Positions 1 through 5,675 of a stretch of DNA of 5,787 bases are shown here, piece by piece (position 1 is the stretch's first letter; each line of letters begins with the position of its first letter). The translations under genes were made by a program, and so were the position numbers. The stretch is taken from the NCBI GenBank assembly GCA_964461865.1, contig CAYWVK010000037.1:1-5787 (forward strand). Reading direction: 5' to 3'. The notes under the pieces are model-generated. The model was not told the DNA's origin. It was given only the letters and a program-made list of their open reading frames with translations, and searched no databases. Source of the stretch: CAYWVK01 sp964461865 (GTDB taxonomy: Bacteria > Patescibacteriota > Microgenomatia > Levybacterales > UBA12049).

Positions 1-1085
1 ACCTTTTCACTAGTAGTTCCATCCCCGTATGGATTAACTGCATTCGCCATTTTATTATAAAATTCTAAGTCGTTTAACAAACGCTCAGTTTCTTGAATAA
101 TTCTATTCCCTTCTGTTCCGACTAACAATGCAGTACCAGCCTCAATACCCTCCATCCGTTCTGTTACATCTCTCATTACTAGAACCGGTTTACCCAACGC
201 TGGCGCCTCTTCCTGAATGCCACCTGAATCGGTAAGTACAATATACGACTGTTTCATCAACCAAATCATATGAGGATATGATAGCGGCGCTATTAACTTT
301 ACATTCTCAATATCGCTTAAAATTTGATAAACTGGTTTTTTTACATTTGGATTTAAGTGAACCGGATAAATTATTTCTACCATTGGATTATTGATGGCGA
401 TCTCCCGCAATGCTTGACAGATAACTTCAAACGATTTACCAAAACTTTCTCTTCTATGCCCGGTTACTAAAATGACTCTACGGTCAAAATTTATTCCCTC
501 GAAATGACTTTTGATCTTATCATTCTGTTCTTTTACAATGTCAAGACTAAGGTACAATGCATCAATAACAGTGTTTCCAACTGTCCAGATATTTTTTGTA
601 ATTCCCTCTCGATTTAAATTGTTCTCAGCAGTCTTTGTAGGTGTGAAATGAAAATCTGCAAGTCGCCCTGTTAAAAGTCTGTTACCCTCCTCTGGAAACG
701 GCGAAAAGAGATTACCACTTCGAAGACCGGCTTCCAGATGAGCAATTTTAATCTTATTGTAATATGATGCCAGTGCACCAATAAATGTTGTTGACGTATC
801 TCCTTGGACAAAAACGAGATCTGGTTTTTCCTGTTGAAATATTTTTTCTAGTCCCGCAAGCGCTCTAACGGAAATGTCAGTCAATGTTTGACCAGAGCTC
901 ATAAGATTTAAATCATAATCACTTTTGATAGAAAAAAAATCTAACACCTGGTCTAACATCTCCCGATGTTGGGCCGTGAGACAGACCAAAACCTTAAATT
1001 TTTCAGAGTACTTCTGGAATTCTTTAATAAGAGGTGCCATTTTTATAGCTTCTGGCCTGGTCCCAAAAACGAATACAATTTTCAT
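1..1085 (-). CDS. wecB: UDP-N-acetylglucosamine 2-epimerase (non-hydrolysing), 3' end cut by window edge
   Basis: This cytoplasmic enzyme interconverts UDP-GlcNAc and UDP-ManNAc, supplying ManNAc-type sugars for surface glycans. I translated it by hand: the frame is open for 361 codons from ATG at 1085 to the left edge with no frameshift. The N-terminus reads MKIVFVFGTRPEAIKMAPL, carrying the family's R10 and K15. Other hallmarks are QGDTST (D96), HLEAGLRS (E118), PFPEEGNR (E132), VTGHRRESFG (H210), YPVHLNP (about 240-246) and TDSGGIQEEAP (about 285-295). These match the catalytic Asp, Glu, Glu and His known from E. coli WecB. The last visible residues, NPYGDGTTSEK, are the usual near-terminal motif, so only about 10-20 residues should be missing. 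It lies 47 bases after the WecG/TagA gene and probably shares its transcript. The only upstream purines are a loose AAAGAAAA stretch, a weak ribosome-binding site. Its GC content looks higher than that of the genes before it. Family identity is near certain; the end product of the pathway is inferred. Confidence 0.96.
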   Translation of the reverse strand, partial: MKIVFVFGTRPEAIKMAPLIKEFQKYSEKFKVLVCLTAQHREMLDQVLDFFSIKSDYDLNLMSSGQTLTDISVRALAGLEKIFQQEKPDLVFVQGDTSTTFIGALASYYNKIKIAHLEAGLRSGNLFSPFPEEGNRLLTGRLADFHFTPTKTAENNLNREGITKNIWTVGNTVIDALYLSLDIVKEQNDKIKSHFEGINFDRRVILVTGHRRESFGKSFEVICQALREIAINNPMVEIIYPVHLNPNVKKPVYQILSDIENVKLIAPLSYPHMIWLMKQSYIVLTDSGGIQEEAPALGKPVLVMRDVTERMEGIEAGTALLVGTEGNRIIQETERLLNDLEFYNKMANAVNPYGDGTTSEK

Positions 1086-1132
1086 ATTATTTTTCTATTT
1101 TCTTTAATAATGAACATATTTCCAAGTATTAG

Positions 1133-1948
1133 TTAAATCCAGCGAAAATTACTTTTTTTAAATTTAACTGAAATATTTTTCAATAATTCTTTTAAGACAA
1201 TTATAAAAAAGTATATATTGGTTTTTAAATACCGTTTCCATAACCTTCTTGGTTCCTGTAAAAAACGAAAAAACCATTCCATTCCGATTCGTTGTAAAAA
1301 TCTTGGAGCTCTTGGTGTATAGCCAGCCAAAACATCAAAACTTCCACCAACAGCCTGAATACATCTAACACTTGTAAACTTTTTCTTATTTCGTTTAATA
1401 AATTCTTCCCGTTTAGGTGAACTAAATCCAAGAATAAGCACATTTGCTTTTGAATGATTAATCCTATCAACAATAACATTTTCATCATCTATGTTAAAAT
1501 ATCCATTTCTTATTCCTACAATTTTTATTTCAGGATACATATTCTCAAAAACATTCTTGAGCCTGGTTACAACATTTTCTTTAGCGCCAAGTAAGTAAAA
1601 ACGATATCCTTTATTACTGCCAAATTCTATTAACTTAGAAAAAAGATCACAACCCGCAATTCGTTGTTTTAAAGGTCTTCCTAACAACTTTGACGCCCAC
1701 ACTATTGGCAATCCATCAGGAACTACAATATCACTTTCTTTTACAAAATTAGCGACAAATTCATTTTTATACATCAAAGACAAATTGGCTACATTTATAT
1801 CACATAAAATATGTACCTTGTTTTCATTCATCATTTCCATTATTAATTGCAATACATCTTCAAATGTAGCACTCAGGATCGATATTCCAAAAATTGTCTT
1901 AAATTGTTTATCTGTAAGCTTACTGATTTCCAAACTATTGTTTTCCAT
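1133..1948 (-). CDS. tagA: WecG/TagA/CpsF-family (GT26) glycosyltransferase
   Basis: This 271-residue protein belongs to the family that transfers N-acetylmannosamine, ManNAcA or a related sugar from UDP to an undecaprenyl-diphosphate-linked first sugar at the inner membrane face. Visible motifs are INVANLSL (51-58), VVPDGLPIVWASKLLG (75-90; D78 is the likely catalytic or base Asp), QRIAGCDLF (95-103), YRFYLLGAKEN (115-125), LILGFSSPKREEFI (171-184) and QAVGGSFDVLAGYTPRAPRF (198-217). The tail WFFRFLQEPRRLWKRYLKT (about 225-243) is the basic, aromatic C-terminal part thought to contact the membrane and close the active site. The stretch NIYFFIIVLKELL that follows could add membrane contact. 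It is somewhat longer than E. coli WecG (about 246). The usual PKQE motif reads PKRE here. The ATG overlaps the 3' end of the preceding GT4 gene by 14 bases, with only a weak AAGAG before it, suggesting coupled translation. Standing directly before wecB supports UDP-ManNAc as donor; this is inference. Confidence 0.94.
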   Translation of the reverse strand: MENNSLEISKLTDKQFKTIFGISILSATFEDVLQLIMEMMNENKVHILCDINVANLSLMYKNEFVANFVKESDIVVPDGLPIVWASKLLGRPLKQRIAGCDLFSKLIEFGSNKGYRFYLLGAKENVVTRLKNVFENMYPEIKIVGIRNGYFNIDDENVIVDRINHSKANVLILGFSSPKREEFIKRNKKKFTSVRCIQAVGGSFDVLAGYTPRAPRFLQRIGMEWFFRFLQEPRRLWKRYLKTNIYFFIIVLKELLKNISVKFKKSNFRWI

Positions 1949-3107
1949 TTTCTCTTATAGGTCCAGCTTTACTATTTATGATATTCTTGTATACATTGAC
2001 AATCCGCTCGATTCTATTTTCCCATTGATATACTTTTGTTTTTTCTTTTGCCGCAACCGAAATGCTAAAATACTTTTCTCCAATTGATAATTTTTTTATA
2101 ACGTTGAGTGTATTTTTTTTATCATTAAAATTTAAAAGAATCGCATTTTCACCATCATCAGCAAGTGTAGAATATGAAGTATTATTTTGCCCTATACACA
2201 CACACCCCGCTGCCATTGCCTCAACAAAAGTAAATCCAAACCCTTCATATGACGAAGGAAAAAAACATATATGAGATTTAGCAAGAAAGCTAAATAACGT
2301 TTGTTCATCAACGAAACCATGCCAAGTCACCCTTTTATCAATTTCGAGTTCCTTCGCCATATTTTTTAATGAGTCAACAACATCATTTTTACCATTACCT
2401 ACAATATTTAGATGATATTGACTATCGTTTAATTCTTTAAGAATGCTAAGCAGCTTATCGATTCCTTTGTTTTTATCAATTCGTCCAAAATAAAGATACT
2501 CACCTTCCTTTGGCTCCCGCTTGATTGAAGCATATTTTTTATAGTCAATACCATTTTCAATTAAATGAATATTTTTAATATTCATTCTTTTACAAAAATT
2601 CCAATCCTGTATTCCATCACAAATTACAGAATCCACAAAATTGTTTATAATCGGTCGATAGTATAATACAAAAAGCATTTTTTTAAAAAAAGCCATGTAA
2701 TTTGTATGAAAGATAAAACCATGAGTTGACAAAACGATTTTATATTTAAATATTTTTTTAAATATAAATACAGTTTCAAATAAAAAGCGTAAATCGTGAA
2801 TATGTACAACAGCTGCTTGTTTAAGCTTTTTTGTTGGGATTTTCGATGGAAATATCTTCCTATTTGATCCAAATCCATTTATTCTTTCAATTGAAATGTT
2901 TTCACTTTTTTCATAGGTTTTAAACCTTCTTTTTGAATTACTTATGTCCCAATTTAATGCAATTACACTATTTTGAAAGCCATAATTGTTTAAACGTGTT
3001 GCAATCTCTTTAATATAAGTTTCTACACCCCCTACAACAGGATAGTAACTTCGACAAGTATGTACAATGTTAATTTTATTATTATCCAAATTTAACCATC
3101 CTATCAT
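1935..3107 (-). CDS. GT4-family glycosyltransferase (GT-B fold), probable TTG start at 3089
   Basis: This is a retaining, NDP-sugar-dependent GT4 transferase that should add one sugar to the lipid-linked repeat unit in the cytoplasm. Donor and linkage cannot be read from sequence. The N-terminal domain begins INIVHTCRSYYPVVGGVETY (13-32), with the acceptor-side glycine pair typical of GT4. HIHDL (102-106) and LSTHGFIF (126-133) follow. The C-terminal domain opens with YFGRIDKNKGIDKLL (206-220), then LNIVGNGK (233-240) and the donor-site E288-x7-E296 in SSYEGFGFTFVEAMAAG. Length is 390 residues from the ATG at 3107, normal for the family. That ATG has no Shine-Dalgarno and gives a 26-base overlap with the upstream wzy gene. 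An in-frame TTG at 3089, six bases after AGGATGG, would start the protein at DNNKINIVHTC and cut the overlap to 8 bases; I find it the better start. The 3' end overlaps the WecG/TagA gene by 14 bases. The gene is very AT-rich. Confidence 0.92.
   Translation of the reverse strand: MIGWLNLDNNKINIVHTCRSYYPVVGGVETYIKEIATRLNNYGFQNSVIALNWDISNSKRRFKTYEKSENISIERINGFGSNRKIFPSKIPTKKLKQAAVVHIHDLRFLFETVFIFKKIFKYKIVLSTHGFIFHTNYMAFFKKMLFVLYYRPIINNFVDSVICDGIQDWNFCKRMNIKNIHLIENGIDYKKYASIKREPKEGEYLYFGRIDKNKGIDKLLSILKELNDSQYHLNIVGNGKNDVVDSLKNMAKELEIDKRVTWHGFVDEQTLFSFLAKSHICFFPSSYEGFGFTFVEAMAAGCVCIGQNNTSYSTLADDGENAILLNFNDKKNTLNVIKKLSIGEKYFSISVAAKEKTKVYQWENRIERIVNVYKNIINSKAGPIRENGKQ
2739..2768 (-). repeat. 12-bp perfect all-A/T inverted repeat inside the GT4 gene
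   Basis: The arms at 2739-2750 (TTTATATTTAAA) and 2757-2768 (TTTAAATATAAA) are exact reverse complements separated by six bases (TATTTT). In mRNA this could form a 12-pair A-U hairpin. It lies within codons for a Lys/Phe/Ile-rich stretch before LSTHGF of the GT4 protein. There is no GC-rich stem or following U-tract as in an intrinsic terminator, and AT-rich coding DNA yields such palindromes readily, so a function is not implied. Confidence 0.55.
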
Positions 3108-4455
3108 TTAATGATTTACAAGAACTAATATCATTGTTAAATCTTTTATTAAGATATATCCCACACAAAAACCAAAAATGTGCAACAGATGTGAATGTCA
3201 GTATTTGCTCAGAAATTATACCAGTAAAACTATACGCAATCAATAAAATGGCAATAATCAGATATTCTTCTCTTTTTTGTTTCATGTAAAGTCTAAAAAA
3301 ATTATATAACAGAATTACTAAAAACATTAAAAAAACAACTAAACCTATCCCACCAATTTGATACATAATCGTAAAGTAAGTTGATTCACCTGCACCAGAT
3401 TCTTTACTTCCTTGCAAACTAGCCCATCCACCTGCAACACCAAATCCTTTTCCTATAAAAATTGTACTCTTCACATTTTCAACACTTCTTTCTAATGCTT
3501 CCATGTGCCCAATAGATCTTCCTTCTTTCATTGTAATCGTTGAAATAATAAAGTTTATTGATTTGGAATTAGTTAAAACTATAAAAATCGCAGTCATTAA
3601 CAAAAATGTAATTAAAAGAGCTTTTTTATTAATTTTTAAACTGAAAAACTTTTCTGAAATGTTTATGTATAACAATACAAAAGCTACCGCACTTATAATA
3701 GCAGCTCTTGACTCTGTTAAAATTACGCCTATAATAATCACTATAGCTAAAACTATTTGAAATTTAAATATTCTTTTTTTTGAAATTAGAAAAGCTAACG
3801 GTAAAACAAGAAAATAACCTAGTGCTAACGGACTAGCATGCCCCCCAGCCATTCGTCTCAATCCTAAAAATGCCCAAAAGTTCCCTGGTACATTACTAAT
3901 AAAACCACCATTTAAACCATCCTGAAAACCTTTAATATTTGTCAGATACCCGTATAGATCTAATATTCCATTCCAAAACACATCTGTTGGAAGTACTGTT
4001 TCAACAAAACCAATTAGTACATCAAACACAGATAATATAATGATCATCTTTACTATTTTATCGGCATTCTCTTTTTTAAGAAAAACCCATTTTCCCCACA
4101 GAAACAATAATACAGGTAACACAACAGTTCGAAAACAGGTCATTGAAGTAAAGAATGAGATCCCTTCAACTCCCCAAAAAAACAAATATATAATACATAT
4201 GAATATGTAGAAAAAGCCTAAAATATCAACTTTACTAAATATGAAATTTGATGCAGCAACTTTTTTAAATATTAATAATACTAACGAAAATAATAAAACT
4301 ATCTCTTTTCCAACCAAAAATATTTTTATGTACGGCCCAGGTTTTATCTTATATAAAAAACTCAAAAAAAGATCTTGAAAAGGAAACCATAGAAAACATA
4401 AAATTACCAAATAGTACAACAATATATCTAAACTGTTTTTCCGCATTACAATCAT
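3082..4455 (-). CDS. wzy: Wzy-like polysaccharide repeat-unit polymerase (O-antigen ligase/polymerase superfamily)
   Basis: This 457-residue, strongly hydrophobic protein probably joins lipid-linked repeat units on the outer face of the cytoplasmic membrane. About 11-12 membrane segments can be seen, near residues 10-26, 50-64, 77-94, 109-126, 135-152, 208-224, 232-247, 249-264, 279-295, 363-386, 398-415 and 422-436. Two long hydrophilic stretches (about 153-207 and 296-362) fit the paired loops of Wzy and WaaL proteins. Motifs shared with the superfamily are LRRMAGGHASPLALGYFLVL (199-218), LTESRAAIISA (246-256) and IGKGFGVAGG (334-343), followed by STYFTIMYQIGGIGLVVFL. Arginines R200/R201, R250 and R313 are candidates for binding the lipid diphosphate. 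The start ATG overlaps the stop of the preceding GT4 gene as ATGA, with no visible Shine-Dalgarno, so translation is likely coupled; Met4 is an alternative start. A ligase such as WaaL is the main alternative, but placement among glycosyltransferases favours Wzy. The gene contains some of the most AT-rich DNA in the window, as is usual for wzy. Confidence 0.85.
   Translation of the reverse strand: MIVMRKNSLDILLYYLVILCFLWFPFQDLFLSFLYKIKPGPYIKIFLVGKEIVLLFSLVLLIFKKVAASNFIFSKVDILGFFYIFICIIYLFFWGVEGISFFTSMTCFRTVVLPVLLFLWGKWVFLKKENADKIVKMIIILSVFDVLIGFVETVLPTDVFWNGILDLYGYLTNIKGFQDGLNGGFISNVPGNFWAFLGLRRMAGGHASPLALGYFLVLPLAFLISKKRIFKFQIVLAIVIIIGVILTESRAAIISAVAFVLLYINISEKFFSLKINKKALLITFLLMTAIFIVLTNSKSINFIISTITMKEGRSIGHMEALERSVENVKSTIFIGKGFGVAGGWASLQGSKESGAGESTYFTIMYQIGGIGLVVFLMFLVILLYNFFRLYMKQKREEYLIIAILLIAYSFTGIISEQILTFTSVAHFWFLCGIYLNKRFNNDISSCKSLNDRMVKFG
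3096..3102 (-). promoter_or_regulatory. Shine-Dalgarno-like AGGATGG supporting a TTG start at 3089
   Basis: Read on the minus strand, AGGATGG is followed by a six-base spacer (TTAAAT) and then an in-frame TTG (3087-3089). It is one of the few convincing Shine-Dalgarno matches in the window. It lies inside the last codons of the wzy-like gene, and the ATG at 3107 lies upstream of it with no such motif. It therefore argues that the GT4 gene starts at TTG. The same bases also encode amino acids in both frames, so the match could be chance. Confidence 0.5.
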
Positions 4456-5645
4456 TTTGAAAGGATTTTAGTTATATAGTTATTAAAGTTATTTTCTAAA
4501 GCTTCATCAAAGCAGTTAGTACTCATTTTATTTGAAATTTCAACAGTGATTGTATTTAGGATATTGGAAAGTTCTTCTACATCTCCACATTTGTATAACA
4601 ACCCGGTACTCTTATTTTCAATATGTTCAGGAATACTGCCAATATCAGAACCTATCACAGGAACACCAAAAGAAAAACATTCCTGAATCACTAAAGGTGA
4701 GACTTCATACCATTCAGATGTCAACATAAAAAAATTACTTTTTAATAACAACGCCTCTTTTTCTTCACCTACTACAAATCCTACATACCTCACTCTTTTA
4801 TCTTGTTTTACAATAATCTCCACATCATTTCTAAGCTCTCCATCTCCAGCAAGAGTAATTCTAATGTCTTCTCTTTTACACGATTGGATTGCAGCAAGTA
4901 ATGTTTTTACCCCTTTATGTTTATCTAATCTTCCCATATAAAGTAGTTCAACTATTTTTTTTGCAACATTAGTAGTTGCGTGCTTTAACATTCGATTTTC
5001 TTGTATTTTGTCTTTTGGTAAAAAGCATGGATTGTGAACAACTATTCCATCAATTCCATGTTGTTTTTTTAGTAAATTTTCAGAGAAATGAGATAAAAAA
5101 ATAGCTTTTGTAATACGTTTTGTAAACTGCTTATTCCACACTGTAAACGCTTTGCATAACAGGCACTGTTTTTGACAAATCTTCCCATTTTCTTTTTGGA
5201 AGCTAGACTTAAAACATGATATATAAAAATCATGAAGTATCATATGAATTGGTACTTTACACGATATTGCTGATGATATAACAGAATTTGAAAATCCATA
5301 AAAATTATGCAAATGAACTAAATTAGGTTTTTCCTCCATTATTATTTTTTTAACTCTAAAGTACAATACTGGATTCCAAAGATTTAAAATCCACCAAACG
5401 ATCTTTTTAAATTTAGACTTTTTACGATTTGGAAATGGAAAATATACATTACTGATTGGAAGCCTATATATTTTATAATTCTTCTTTACGTTTTCAATTT
5501 CAATTTTTTTCTTATCCCATAAAGTTACAATTACTACGTTTAAGTCAAATTTATCAGTAAGTTGATCAACCATATTCTCGACTAATATCTCTGCGCCACC
5601 AATTTGGTATGGTTTGTAAAAATTTTTAATTATTATAATTTTCAT
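4452..5645 (-). CDS. GT4-family glycosyltransferase with a cysteine cluster
   Basis: This 397-residue cytoplasmic GT-B enzyme should transfer a sugar from a nucleotide donor to the growing lipid-linked repeat unit; the specific sugar is unknown. The N-terminus MKIIIIKNFYKPYQIGGAEI carries the GT4 GGAE loop (16-19). LVHLHNFYGFS (109-119) and ILHDFYISC (136-144) line the N-terminal domain. After these comes a cysteine group: C144, then C157, C161 and C164 in KICQKQCLLC. The C-terminal domain has YMGRLDKHKGVKTLL (236-250), LAGDGELR (265-272) and E314-x7-E322 in EWYEVSPLVIQE, the donor-binding Glu pair, then GVPVIGSDIGSIPE (327-340). The length is normal and the ATG gives a textbook GT4 N-terminus. 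No good Shine-Dalgarno precedes it (AAGTTTTAAAGA). It lies 30 bases after the truncated right-hand gene, and its TGA overlaps the wzy ATG by four bases. The HDF...C...C..C pattern occurs, as I recall, in a recognised GT4 subgroup, so it is not unique. Confidence 0.93.
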   Translation of the reverse strand: MKIIIIKNFYKPYQIGGAEILVENMVDQLTDKFDLNVVIVTLWDKKKIEIENVKKNYKIYRLPISNVYFPFPNRKKSKFKKIVWWILNLWNPVLYFRVKKIIMEEKPNLVHLHNFYGFSNSVISSAISCKVPIHMILHDFYISCFKSSFQKENGKICQKQCLLCKAFTVWNKQFTKRITKAIFLSHFSENLLKKQHGIDGIVVHNPCFLPKDKIQENRMLKHATTNVAKKIVELLYMGRLDKHKGVKTLLAAIQSCKREDIRITLAGDGELRNDVEIIVKQDKRVRYVGFVVGEEKEALLLKSNFFMLTSEWYEVSPLVIQECFSFGVPVIGSDIGSIPEHIENKSTGLLYKCGDVEELSNILNTITVEISNKMSTNCFDEALENNFNNYITKILSK

Positions 5646-5675
5646 TCTTTAAAACTTACTTTCCGCGAATCTTGT

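Noticed and set aside
925..1107. Plus-strand open frame over the wecB start
   Set aside because: Antisense to a clear WecB N-terminus with catalytic residues; no family signal.
1086..1132. Possible promoter or terminator between the WecG/TagA gene and wecB
   Set aside because: Within 47 bases I see no paired -35/-10 elements and no GC-rich hairpin; co-transcription is more likely.
1225..1488. Minus-strand 87-codon frame inside the WecG/TagA gene
   Set aside because: Shifted-frame shadow of the real gene, whose own frame holds all family motifs without a break.
1996..2030. Plus-strand TTGACA within the GT4 gene
   Set aside because: No TATAAT-like element at 16-18 bases and nothing to transcribe on that strand.
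1785..2087. Plus-strand open frame of 100 codons
   Set aside because: It runs antisense to the WecG/TagA and GT4 genes, both well supported by motifs; it has no recognisable motif and its composition is that of a shadow frame.
2062..2274. Plus-strand open frame of 70 codons
   Set aside because: Antisense to the donor-binding domain of the GT4 enzyme; no independent support.
2678..2691. T7A7 palindrome that could be taken for a terminator
   Set aside because: It lies in mid-gene, has no GC stem, and is explained by Lys/Phe codons in AT-rich DNA.
2645..2878. Minus-strand 77-codon frame inside the GT4 gene
   Set aside because: Shifted-frame shadow of the GT4 frame, which is continuous across this stretch.
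3503..3760. Plus-strand open frame of 85 codons within the wzy-like gene
   Set aside because: Antisense to a convincing membrane protein; its hydrophobicity reflects the complementary AT-rich codons.
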